Of a DNA stretch of 64,000 bases, positions 12,701 to 20,237 are shown one piece after another. The notes under the pieces are model-generated. The model was not told where the DNA came from. It saw nothing but the letters and a program-made list of their open reading frames with translations, and ran no database searches. Every line of letters begins with the position of its first letter. Position 1 is the first letter of the stretch. A program made the position numbers and the translations under genes. The stretch is from Myxococcales bacterium (GTDB taxonomy: Bacteria > Myxococcota_A > Polyangia > Polyangiales > Polyangiaceae), in contig JADKKK010000002.1 in NCBI GenBank assembly GCA_016720545.1, forward strand, positions 186,001 to 250,000, written 5' to 3'.

Positions 12701-15393
12701 TCGAGATCGCCGACGCCTTCGGCGAGCAGCCCCGCCTCGCGGAGGGCAACGCGAGCGCGCTCGGCCTTGTCGACCGTGTTCGCTCCGAGGCGGCGCAGCA
12801 ACGTGGCGGCCTCGGTGTGATCGAGGCGATCGATCGCGTCGTCGATGAGGCGCTCGAGGGCCTCCTTGTCGTCGCCGTCCTCGAGGACCCTCAGCCACAG
12901 CTCGCGGCCGAGCTCACGGTCTTCGAGCCTCGAGACCGCGAGGGTCGCCGCCTCGCGCCGCAGCGCGACGCGCTTGGCGCGGTCGTTCAGGCGCTCGCCC
13001 CGTCGCGCGAGGAAGCTCACGAGCCGGTCGATTTGGTCGTTCTGGTTGTAGCGAGCGACGATCGACGTGGCGTAGTCGTCGTTCAGAGGGTCGAGGTTGT
13101 TCGCCTCCTCGAGGCGCTCGAGGGCGCCCTCTTCGTCGCCTACCTTGCCGAGGTACTCGGCCGCCCGCGCGTGGTACTGCGCCTGCAGCTTGACGTCGCC
13201 CGTGAGGAGCCCGCGCTGGTGCGCGGCGTTCGCCGCCTTCTCCCACGACTCGATCGCCGTGTAGAGGCGCTCGGCCTCCTCCCAGAGCTTGCCGCTGCGC
13301 AGCGAGTCGGCCGCCTCGGCGAAGGAGTCACCGGCGGCGGTGGTGTCGCCGAGCTGCTCGTAGAACTCCGCGAGGCGCTGGAGCAGGTTGCCCTTGGCGA
13401 TCGGGTCCTCGAGGTACGGCGCGCTCTCGGCGAGCGTGCGGGCCGCGAGATCGATGCGCTCGGCCTTCTCGAAGAGCTTCGCGGCCGTCTGGATGGCGTG
13501 CTCGTCGTCGGGCGTGAGCTGCACGATGCGGCCCCAGGCCTCGCCGGCGCCCACGAGGTCTTTGCGCTTCTCTTCCTGGAGCTTCGCGAGCTTTCGCTCG
13601 AGGCCGATCTTGGTCTCGACGTCGCTCTCGATGTTTGCTTCCTGCTCGATGAGGGTGGCGAGGTCGTCCCAGCGCTGCCCCTTCTCGAGGAGGCGCATGA
13701 GCGCGCTACGCGCACTTTCATCTGACCTATCGACCGCGAGGAGCTGGCGCCAGGCGTTCACCGCGCCATCGATGTCGCGAAGGTTGCCCTCGCAGAGCCC
13801 GGCGACCTCGCGCAGGCGCTCCTTGCGCGAGTCGCGATCGATGCCCGGCGCGCGAATGCTGAGGAGCAGCACGTCGCGGAGCTGGGTGTAGTCGCGCTTC
13901 AGACGCAGGTAGTCCTCGACCCAAGCGAGCGCCTCGGGGTGGGCGGGATCGTGCTCGAGCACCTCGCGGTACTTCACGAGGGCTTCGGGCTTCTTGTTCT
14001 TCCGCGCGAGCATCTGGGCGGAGTCGAGCAGGCCCTGGAGCTTGTCGGCGGAGAGCGGCCCCGGGCGGCGCGGGGGCTGTACGTCCTCTTCGGAGGCCGC
14101 GGCGGGCGGCACGACGGGCAGCGCGTCGCGCGACGAGCGTCGCGCGGGCGTCGCCTTGACGGGCTGCGGGGAGGGCTGCGCGGCGGGGACGGGCGCGGGA
14201 CGCGACGAGGCCGGCGGGGGATCGAGGGGCCCGCTCTGGGCGGCGAGCTCGAGCCGCGGGCGAGCTGCGGCCTTCTCGGCCTTCGCCGGCGTCTCGGGCT
14301 TGGCCTCGAGCGCGTCGAGCGCGTCGAAGCCGCCGTCGCGTCCCTCGCGGGCGTCCGCGGCGATCGCGCCCTGAGCGTCGGGCGCCATCGCGCCGTTGGG
14401 GTTCGCGTCGAGGTACGCCCGGTAGCGCTTGACGAGGGCCTCACGGTTCTCCTCACCGGGACCGAAATGAGCGAAGAGCTGCATCGCGCGGTCGTGTCCC
14501 GCGTCGATGTCGAGCGCGGACGCCGTGTAGGCGAGTGACGGCTCGCCCGCGTACGCCTCGGCGAGGCTCACGAGCATGTCGACCGCGTAGTTGCGCTCGT
14601 CCGCGGAGACCGCCTCGCCCCCCTGAACTCGGTCGCACACGGAGAGCGCGTACTCGTGCTGCAGGGCGGGGTCCTCGGGGTCGATCTCACGGGCCGCCGC
14701 GAGGGCCGCGGTGGCGCCGGGAAGATCGCCGCCAAGCTTCCGCGTGGCCGCCTCGTCGCGGAGCAGGCCGACGCGGCGGGCGGGGTCTTGCTCGATGTCG
14801 AGCTCGGCCTGGTACAGCGGGTACGCGTCGGCGTATTGCCCCTGCTGCTTGAGCAGCTCGCGAGCGCTGTAAATCGCGTACGCGCTGCGCGGGTCGAGCT
14901 CCACTGCGCGGCGGAACGCCTCGAGGGCCTTCTTCGGCTGCGAAAGCGGCGCTTCCGCCCAGAGACGGCCCATCTCCTCGTACATTCCGGCCATTTCGTC
15001 GCGCAGCTCGGGCTGCTGCGCCACGAGCGGAGCGAGCGCTTTCGCGCGGCGGTCGAGCAAGGCGACGAGCGCCTTGGTGTCGCCCTTCTCCCGGTACAGC
15101 GCCCCGAGGCGCTCTGCGGCGACCTGCTGCGTGGGGTCTTTGTCGACCGCCATCATCAGGAGGCGCGCGGCCCGGTGAACGTCGTTCAGCGTCGTCGACC
15201 ACACGTTCGCGGCTTCGCTGAGCCAATGGCTCGCGTACGCCGGATCGCGGGTGTCGGAGCCTACGCGCTCAAGGAGCTGGGCGTACGATTTGGGGTCAGC
15301 TTCGCCCTCACGATGCGCATAAGCCAAGGCTTCTTCGTCGTGAGGGTCCGCCACGAGACGCTCGACGAGGCCGTCGATTTCGGACCGATCCAT
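9754..15393 (-). CDS. Giant TPR protein, 1879 residues
   Basis: The start is ATG 15393 (MDRSEIDGLVERLVAD). Reading further upstream gives Arg/Pro-rich sequence unlike coding sequence. Residues 1-335 are TPR-like helical repeats. A Pro/Ala linker follows at about 340-440. A long TPR superhelix occupies 450-1525 with motifs such as ALVKYREVLEHDPAHPEALA and ALEAFRRAVELDP. From about 1525 the chain is Pro/Ala-rich low complexity and ends in a very acidic tail (DDFDDVEMLDDDDV). No signal peptide or membrane segment is seen, so it is probably cytoplasmic. It lies 163 bases behind a transmembrane Ser/Thr kinase read in the same direction and could be its scaffold or substrate; this is inference. A large paralogue of the same general design is at 24488-31909. 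Confidence 0.85.
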   Translation of the reverse strand: MDRSEIDGLVERLVADPHDEEALAYAHREGEADPKSYAQLLERVGSDTRDPAYASHWLSEAANVWSTTLNDVHRAARLLMMAVDKDPTQQVAAERLGALYREKGDTKALVALLDRRAKALAPLVAQQPELRDEMAGMYEEMGRLWAEAPLSQPKKALEAFRRAVELDPRSAYAIYSARELLKQQGQYADAYPLYQAELDIEQDPARRVGLLRDEAATRKLGGDLPGATAALAAAREIDPEDPALQHEYALSVCDRVQGGEAVSADERNYAVDMLVSLAEAYAGEPSLAYTASALDIDAGHDRAMQLFAHFGPGEENREALVKRYRAYLDANPNGAMAPDAQGAIAADAREGRDGGFDALDALEAKPETPAKAEKAAARPRLELAAQSGPLDPPPASSRPAPVPAAQPSPQPVKATPARRSSRDALPVVPPAAASEEDVQPPRRPGPLSADKLQGLLDSAQMLARKNKKPEALVKYREVLEHDPAHPEALAWVEDYLRLKRDYTQLRDVLLLSIRAPGIDRDSRKERLREVAGLCEGNLRDIDGAVNAWRQLLAVDRSDESARSALMRLLEKGQRWDDLATLIEQEANIESDVETKIGLERKLAKLQEEKRKDLVGAGEAWGRIVQLTPDDEHAIQTAAKLFEKAERIDLAARTLAESAPYLEDPIAKGNLLQRLAEFYEQLGDTTAAGDSFAEAADSLRSGKLWEEAERLYTAIESWEKAANAAHQRGLLTGDVKLQAQYHARAAEYLGKVGDEEGALERLEEANNLDPLNDDYATSIVARYNQNDQIDRLVSFLARRGERLNDRAKRVALRREAATLAVSRLEDRELGRELWLRVLEDGDDKEALERLIDDAIDRLDHTEAATLLRRLGANTVDKAERARVALREAGLLAEGVGDLDTAISRYEGILADLDSTCRPALQAIATIQEDRGSLDLAADALERELKLVADVFERGQIAARLARLYEQLDDPRSAIRALDLVRKADPEDFDALTRLSELCEITEQWGRVAELMVERIEVEADESEVSALTMKLAEMLADKLDRGDEALAALTDLADQGDAQVREAYIELGDRLGWKGIVATKLKEWWFDSRHGSDRTAALHGAFERFAEVGRDQDAVSVAIELLRSKGADLELASRLERLAVKTGDHDALGVAHDLLAREVSGADRAHELVRQGEVRVEAGMGRAEAIAHGEGGLSGIAPADAEPLLERLAAFAAKPSDIVDLYERQVSRAKAPTDRVRALARVAQVAAARGQAERARAFLELALAGSPTDETLELVEGSAAEGDRAAGGDRLRRALSQAMATGGHGARDGGRTRGALLRRAARIAHADLHDLDQAFTWLGESLVAHVDVETLDFLEALGVEIGDPRRAEGGLTHALSEVFDGPLVRQLLARRAKIRRELLAEPALAAVDMKRLHDLSPSDQEVLDDLAALLMELGDYRGLVQLYEDQILRGKDMNVRAELARKVARMWEEQLADAREAADAWRRVLRMKAGDEEATGGLERAKSGKLKVADGDAASAYAPPRLPPPPEPRPRLTSASTSSAASSASSPAPSLASPATSTAAFAPRGPRPAGAAAPAKLAALGATTAGLGPAAPPLAPKVPERPRPARASGPRLPQPSAAAPVAAAPEAPATIVPPTDLEALDAGPATPPAPPPGPASATRSPSAPPALPSAPPPIPALDALGDAPDALPDVGWSMPAPAFGESSEDMADRTAILSPAMAASLTSRSDAQPSTPAPASAPDTLDGDIALDALVRSAKPSPPRPGFGAPADSAPARVDFADEVTRDGEEPLVDRSAPALAPAQISAFAAPPLSPLDDLDALVTSKKADEMVGDDEILDVEDHELATSIGRSPLAVDSEDEVIIADDFDDVEMLDDDDVRPPRR

Positions 15394-15556
15394 GGGGGCC
15401 GGGACGCTACACGTATCTGGCGCGTCAAGCAACGCTCTGAAGCGTCGCTTTGAAACGTCGCCGTGTCGAGCTATCGCGCACGCCAGGGTTCGTCGCGCGT
15501 TCGTCGCGGTTCGTCGCGCGCGGCGCCTCGAATGCGCGCGCGCGCGCCGTCGCGTA

Positions 15557-17083
15557 TCAGGGCTCGAGCGTGCCGTAGCGCGGAGGTGGCGCTGAGGGAG
15601 AGGGCGCGGCCGAGGGCTTCGCGCTCGGAGCCGTGCCCGACACGAAGGGCTTTTTGACGCCCGAGGTGGCCGGCGTTGGGGTCGTCGGGGCTCCGGTCGG
15701 GGGCGCGGGCGGGGGAGTGACGACGGGAACCTTCGCCCCGGACGGCACGATCGGGAGCGCATCGACGGAAATGGTCGGGGTGTCGTTGGGCGTGTCGCGC
15801 ACCGCGCTCGCTGGGGCGCTCGGTGCGGTGGTCGTGGCCGCCGGCGGGAGCGGCGACCGTCCGCCCGGCTGGCTGCGGGCGATGAGGAACGCCAGCAGCC
15901 CGATACCGATGACCCCGAGCCCCATCATGATGAACCAGATGGAGCCCCGATCGGGCGCGGGCGCGGCCGGCGGCGGCGGCAGCGACATCGCCGCCGGCGG
16001 GGGCCGCATGGAGTCGGGGATGGCGATGCCAGCCGCGTTCGTGACCATGGCGCGGACGCCGCTCGTGCCGGCGAGCGCCGCTTCCACCGCGGCCAAGAGC
16101 TCGCTCGCCATGACCTCCGCGCTCCCGGGGCGGTCTGCGGGGTCCTTCGCGAGGGTGCGCATGACCGCCTGCTCGATCTCGGGCGGGATGGTCGCCTCGG
16201 GGCAGGCCTCTTTGAAGGGCTTGGGCGGGGTCTTGATATGCCGCGCCATCACGACGATGGCGTCGTCGTCCGTGAAGGGCGGCCGCCCGGTGAGCATTTG
16301 GTAGAGGATCACCCCGAGCGAGTAGAGGTCGCTGCGCGCGTCGAGCGGCTTGCCCTGGGCCTGCTCGGGCGACATGTAGCGAGGCGTGCCGAACACGGTG
16401 CCGGCCTGCGTCTCGACGACGTTCATGGGGCCGTCGCCGTCGCGCAGCATCTTCGCGATGCCAAAGTCAACAACCTTGACGATCTCCTCGTGCCGGGTCG
16501 TGCGGAGGGAGTCGTCGCCCACGAGGGCGCCAGAGAGGACCCTCGCAAAGAAGAGGTTGTCGGGCTTGAGATCGCGGTGGACGATGCCCTTCGCGTGGGC
16601 CTCGCCGAGCGAGCGTAGCGCCTGCCTCGCCGCGTCGATCGCCACGTCCGGCGCCAGCCGGCCCACGCGCGAGAGGCGCTGGCCGAGCGACTCGCCCTCG
16701 AGCAGCTCCATCGCGAGATAGAGCTCGCCGGTCTTGCTCTGGCCGAAGTCGAAGACGGTGACGGTGTTCGGCGAGGCGAGGAGGCTGTTCGCGCGCGCTT
16801 CGCGGAGGAAACGCGCCTTCGAGCTCTCGTCGAGGGCGCGATCGCTGCGCAAGATTTTGATGGCGACCTCGCGGCCCATCGTGTGCTGCTTCGCGCGGTA
16901 CACCGTGCCCATCGAGCCCGCGCCGAGCTTCGACATGATGGTGTAGCGCCCTTCGAGGCTGCGCCCGATCATCGGATCGTCTTCGTCGACCACCACGGAC
17001 GCGCCACCGCCATCGTCCCTGGCTCCTTCGGGGAGCCCGGAGCGGGAACCAGCGCCGTTCCGTAGTGCGGTCTGCTGAGACAC
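15557..17083 (-). CDS. Transmembrane Ser/Thr protein kinase (PknB-like)
   Basis: 508 residues from GTG 17083, chosen because GGAG stands at good distance before it; the reading could extend to TTG 17122. The kinase domain is at 47-330: Gly loop GAGSMGT, Lys76, HRDLKPDN starting at His169, DFG at 206-208, then SPE in place of APE near 238-240. A single membrane helix spans about 382-402. The remaining 105 residues are Pro/Thr/Ala-rich and would lie outside the cytoplasm with no recognisable sensor domain. An insertion of about 20 residues between the catalytic loop and DFG is seen (ALVGDDSLRTTRHEE). The gene is followed by the giant TPR gene. All catalytic residues are intact. Confidence 0.9.
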   Translation of the reverse strand: MSQQTALRNGAGSRSGLPEGARDDGGGASVVVDEDDPMIGRSLEGRYTIMSKLGAGSMGTVYRAKQHTMGREVAIKILRSDRALDESSKARFLREARANSLLASPNTVTVFDFGQSKTGELYLAMELLEGESLGQRLSRVGRLAPDVAIDAARQALRSLGEAHAKGIVHRDLKPDNLFFARVLSGALVGDDSLRTTRHEEIVKVVDFGIAKMLRDGDGPMNVVETQAGTVFGTPRYMSPEQAQGKPLDARSDLYSLGVILYQMLTGRPPFTDDDAIVVMARHIKTPPKPFKEACPEATIPPEIEQAVMRTLAKDPADRPGSAEVMASELLAAVEAALAGTSGVRAMVTNAAGIAIPDSMRPPPAAMSLPPPPAAPAPDRGSIWFIMMGLGVIGIGLLAFLIARSQPGGRSPLPPAATTTAPSAPASAVRDTPNDTPTISVDALPIVPSGAKVPVVTPPPAPPTGAPTTPTPATSGVKKPFVSGTAPSAKPSAAPSPSAPPPRYGTLEP

Positions 17084-17146
17084 CTTTCGCTCCAGTCTCG
17101 CGCGCCTCTGCTTGCCGCGCAAGCTCCGCGTGTGGAACGGCGGAGG

Positions 17147-18052
17147 TTACCGCAGTGGCAGGACATTGCGCGGATCACAGACGACGCTCACGCTCTCGCC
17201 GAGGAGACCTCCGCCGCTGGGCACCCGCGTGAGGTCGACTCCATCGCGGATCCGCCGGACCTCGAGGTGGAGATGCACGAGCTCGGGCGAGCCGGTGTCG
17301 CCCACCCCGCCGATCACGGCGCCCTCCGGGAGCCGTAGGCCGGTGGAGATCCCCGGCGCGATCGACTCGAGGTGCCCGAAGAGTACGATGTACTCCCGAA
17401 GCCGCCCGGCCTCGTGCACCCCGTGGCGTGTGACCACGGTGGTGCCGAAGAGCTTCCCGGCGAACAGCACCTCGGCGTCGCCCTGCTGGTGCTCGAGCGC
17501 CACGAGCTTGACGGGCGTGCCCCTCGCCTGAGGCAGGTCGAGCCCGCCGTGGCCGACATGCCGCAGTGTGCGCCCGCGGCGCTGGAGGGCGTCGGGGCGA
17601 TCGAGGTCGTAGCCGCTCACCACGTACTTCCCGCCCGGAAGGCCGGGGGGGATGGGGTAGCGGTAGGCCTCGTATGCGGCGGGACGCTCGCTCAGCCGGG
17701 GAATCTGCTCGTAAACGGCCCAGGCCCCCGAGCGCTCGCGGTGCGCGTTGGCGGTGGCCTGCTTCGCGGCTCCCTCTCCGGGATCGCCCGTTGGCAGATG
17801 GACGCACACGTCGTTGTCGGGGAGCGTCCCGGGCGGGCAAGCGGCCGCCGGAGGCCGCGGCGCGAGGGCTCCGGCGCTCGGTAGGCGCGGCGTCGGAGCG
17901 CGCGCGGGGAGCGCCGCGCCGTGGCCGCCAAGCAGGAGCAAGAGCGCTCCGGCTGTGAACGCGAGCCAGCCGCGGGCCCCAGGCCGGCCCGCCGGGCGTG
18001 GGCCGGCCGTGGGCGCAGGCTTCGTGGGGGGCGGAGGGGACGGAAGCGGCAT
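17147..18052 (-). CDS. M23 (LytM-type) metallopeptidase, membrane-anchored
   Basis: 301 residues from ATG 18052. A start at ATG 18127 is possible but would overlap the start of the divergent HEAT gene. After a Pro-rich segment there is one hydrophobic helix (about 29-49), so the protein is either anchored or secreted. The C-terminal LytM domain has the first metal motif HGGLD (His168, Asp172) and the HxH motif HLHLEV (His260, His262), with FGHLES between them. M23 enzymes cut peptidoglycan cross-links; all expected Zn ligands are present here. Cell-wall remodelling is the likely role. The gene is 64 bases from the kinase gene and read in the same direction, so co-transcription is possible. 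Confidence 0.82.
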   Translation of the reverse strand: MPLPSPPPPTKPAPTAGPRPAGRPGARGWLAFTAGALLLLLGGHGAALPARAPTPRLPSAGALAPRPPAAACPPGTLPDNDVCVHLPTGDPGEGAAKQATANAHRERSGAWAVYEQIPRLSERPAAYEAYRYPIPPGLPGGKYVVSGYDLDRPDALQRRGRTLRHVGHGGLDLPQARGTPVKLVALEHQQGDAEVLFAGKLFGTTVVTRHGVHEAGRLREYIVLFGHLESIAPGISTGLRLPEGAVIGGVGDTGSPELVHLHLEVRRIRDGVDLTRVPSGGGLLGESVSVVCDPRNVLPLR

Positions 18053-18112
18053 GGGCTCGGCGATGCAGGCGGCGGGGACGCGGTCGACCCACGACAGTTT
18101 GGCAAAAGGCGC

Positions 18113-18118
18113 TATAGC
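18113..18118 (+). promoter_or_regulatory. -10-like box TATAGC 7 nt before ATG 18126
   Basis: TATAGC stands 7 bases before the HEAT gene start. It is part of GCTATAGC, which is its own reverse complement and so offers the same box to the minus strand. Confidence 0.35.
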
Positions 18119-18125
18119 GGTCGCC

Positions 18126-18800
18126 ATGAAAACGAAACTCGAGGAGCTGTTCTCCGCCGAACGCGCTGTCCGCCGGCTTCATGCCGAGCTGTCGAGCGAG
18201 CCGAACAAGCCGCTCTTGGCGGCGGTGACCGCCGCGACGCGGGCCGCCCTCGCCGAGGGTGACACCGACGAGGCGGCGCTCCGCCTCGTGCGGCTCGCCG
18301 CGCTGCTCGGGGAGCTCGAGGGCCCGGACGCCGTCGATCTTCTCATCGACGTGCTCGGCGGGGAGAGCCCGGAGGCCCGGGCGGTCGCGGGCGAAGAGCT
18401 GGAGAACGTGGCCTTCGAGCGCTTCAAGGAGGTGGCGCTCGGCATCGAGCGTGCGCTCGCGCGCCTCCCGGGCGACAGCGCCGCGCTCACCGAGCTCCCG
18501 TACCTCCTCGCCGAGGTCGGCGAGCCCGGGTGCTTGAAGCTGCTCGGTCGCTTCCTCTCGCACAAGTCGCCGGAGCCAGTCGCCGCCGCGATCGAGGCGC
18601 TCGCGGAGCTCGGTGATCCCGCCGCCGCGGCCCTGCTCGCGCCGCTCGAACGCGACGCGCGGCAGGTCGAAGTCGACGACGAAGCGGGCGGCCTCCTCGT
18701 GACCATCGGCGAGCTCGCCCACGAAGCCCGCGAGCTGCTCGGCGAGGTCGAGGAGACCGTCGCCCCGCCGAAAGCTGGGAAATCGAAGAAGAAGTCGTAG
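18126..18800 (+). CDS. HEAT-repeat-like helical protein
   Basis: 224 residues from ATG 18126. It begins MKTKLEELFSAERAVRRLHA; earlier in-frame starts read through low-complexity sequence antisense to the M23 gene and are rejected. The protein is all-helical with paired helices of about 30-35 residues (AVDLLIDVLGGESPEARAVA, CLKLLGRFLSHKSPEPVAAA, EALAELGDPAAAALLAPL), the HEAT/armadillo pattern of protein-binding solenoids. It ends in a basic tail, KAGKSKKKS. No signal peptide; cytoplasmic. It is a single gene, divergent from the M23 peptidase and convergent with the Cys-rich lipoprotein. Partner unknown. Confidence 0.78.
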   Translation: MKTKLEELFSAERAVRRLHAELSSEPNKPLLAAVTAATRAALAEGDTDEAALRLVRLAALLGELEGPDAVDLLIDVLGGESPEARAVAGEELENVAFERFKEVALGIERALARLPGDSAALTELPYLLAEVGEPGCLKLLGRFLSHKSPEPVAAAIEALAELGDPAAAALLAPLERDARQVEVDDEAGGLLVTIGELAHEARELLGEVEETVAPPKAGKSKKKS

Positions 18801-18815
18801 CGGTCTCGGCCGACT

Positions 18816-18854
18816 CGACGCGCGCTGCCGGCCTGAGGGCGAAGGCGCGCGTCG
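18816..18854. terminator. Hairpin between convergent genes
   Basis: A 9-bp stem (18816-18824 with 18846-18854, loop of 21 bases) lies in the 63-base gap between two convergent genes. It could serve both strands. No clear T-run. Confidence 0.35.
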
Positions 18855-18863
18855 CCGGTGCCT

Positions 18864-19922
18864 TTACCGGCAGAAGCCGTCGATGCAGAGCAGCGGGCTG
18901 TTGCAGCTCTTGCCTTGCGCGGGGTCACACTCTGAGCCGAGGTTGGAGTCGGATCCGCACACCGAGTACTTGCCCGTGGGCGTGGTCACCTGCTTGCACA
19001 CGTTGAAGGTGTCGCTCGCCCGGCACGCGCTCGTGGCGTCGCTGTCGCACGCGATGTAGCAGCTGTGGCGCAGGCAGATGCTCCCCACGGCGCACGCGTC
19101 GCGCTCGCCTTCCTTCGCGCAGGTGAAGACCGGTCGCTGATCGGGGATGCAGCCCCCGTCGATGCAAATGAGCCCGGACGGGCAGGTGTTCCCGGTGCCG
19201 CACGGCGTCACGCAGCGCTCCTGGACGCACGTGGTGCCGGCCGCACATTGGTTGCCGCCCTCGGTGCACGGAGCGGGGTTCTGCGTGCAGACGCCTTTCG
19301 CCACATCGCACCCGAAGCCCGTGGGGCACGGCTTGCTGGCGGAGCAGGAGGGGGTGCACACGCCCTGAACGCACTGGTTGCCGCCCGCGCACTGGGTGGC
19401 GTCGGAGCACTGGTCGACCGGGGCGGTGCAGGTGCCGGAGAGGCACTTGGCCCCCGCCGTGGAAGCGCAGTCCGCGTCCTTGTAGCAGCCCGGTCCGACG
19501 CCTCCGTCGTTCTTGGGGGGGGTGGAGGACGAGCACTCGGGTACGCCGTTGGCGAGCCGGCAGACCTGGTTTGACGGGCAACCCCAGTCGGCGCAGTTTC
19601 CAGCGTGGCACCGGCTGTCCGACCCGCACACTTCGCCCGGACGGCAGTCGGCGGTGCTCGCGCAGGAAGTGCCAGGCTTGGGTGGCGTGGTGGCCGCCCC
19701 GGAGACGCACCGGCTGTTCGAGTCGCACCGGTAGCCCGAAGGACAGGCGCTCGAGCTCGAGCACTGCCAGTCCACGCACCGCTCGTCCAGGTAGCCGTCC
19801 GGGCAGAGGTAGCAGCCCTCGGAGTCGCACACGCGCGTGTTGCGCGCGTCGGGGAAGATGGGGCAGCCCGCCAGGATCGCCGTGAAGGCGCCGAAGATAC
19901 CGATCGTGAGAGCTCGCTTCAT
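18864..19922 (-). CDS. Cysteine-rich lipoprotein
   Basis: 352 residues from ATG 19922, which has AGGAAT as Shine-Dalgarno. The lipobox is ILAGC (Cys20). About 49 of the residues are cysteine, arranged in short repeating units of the type C-x4-C-P-x-G-x2-C (for example CPSGYRC, CPTGFGC, CPSGLIC). Such Cys-rich modules occur in many myxobacterial surface lipoproteins. They would form many disulfides in the periplasm or outside the cell. No catalytic motif is visible. It is probably a surface or adhesion protein, but function is unknown. The nearby divergent region of 315 bases separates it from the six-gene unit. Confidence 0.8.
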   Translation of the reverse strand: MKRALTIGIFGAFTAILAGCPIFPDARNTRVCDSEGCYLCPDGYLDERCVDWQCSSSSACPSGYRCDSNSRCVSGAATTPPKPGTSCASTADCRPGEVCGSDSRCHAGNCADWGCPSNQVCRLANGVPECSSSTPPKNDGGVGPGCYKDADCASTAGAKCLSGTCTAPVDQCSDATQCAGGNQCVQGVCTPSCSASKPCPTGFGCDVAKGVCTQNPAPCTEGGNQCAAGTTCVQERCVTPCGTGNTCPSGLICIDGGCIPDQRPVFTCAKEGERDACAVGSICLRHSCYIACDSDATSACRASDTFNVCKQVTTPTGKYSVCGSDSNLGSECDPAQGKSCNSPLLCIDGFCR

Positions 19923-20237
19923 GGCTATTCCTGGGTGCGTGTACGCGGGTCGGGCCGGCCGGGCAGGGATGCACCCCGAGGATAGCAATGGGCGTGCCGA
20001 CGAGAACCCTCTATTCGGACCGACGAACGGGCCGGCCGTCCGCCCACCGTGGACGGCGGTTCACGGCCGCTGTGGACGAGCCGTCATGATGCGTGGGCGA
20101 CGAGCCCACCATCGGGCGGGGAGTGTTCGGCGTGAGGCCCGCTCGGGCCGCCGCGGCGGAATTTGCGGAGGCGGTGAGCGGACGAGCATGGTAGCGTTCC
20201 CCGCGCCGGGGGTCGTCTCGGCAGTGCGATCCTGCCC
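19923..20237. other. Intergenic region between divergent genes (315 bp)
   Basis: This holds the upstream regions of the Cys-rich lipoprotein (minus) and the six-gene unit (plus). I see an inverted repeat CCGTCC/GGACGG (20036-20041 and 20051-20056), and on the minus strand a TATCCT box at 19984-19979. No convincing -35/-10 pair was found for the plus-strand operon, and no gene. Confidence 0.5.

Noticed and set aside
11158..13725. Large plus-strand frame opposite the giant TPR gene
   Set aside because: Leu/Arg/Glu-rich mirror of TPR coding sequence; no independent support.
15394..15762. Longer N-terminus of the 1879-residue TPR protein
   Set aside because: The extra 123 residues are Arg/Pro/Ser-rich and antisense to the kinase 3' end; ATG 15393 gives a natural protein start.
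17748..18125. Upstream extension of the HEAT-like gene
   Set aside because: It is a shadow of the M23 gene; ATG 18126 starts the recognisable helical protein.
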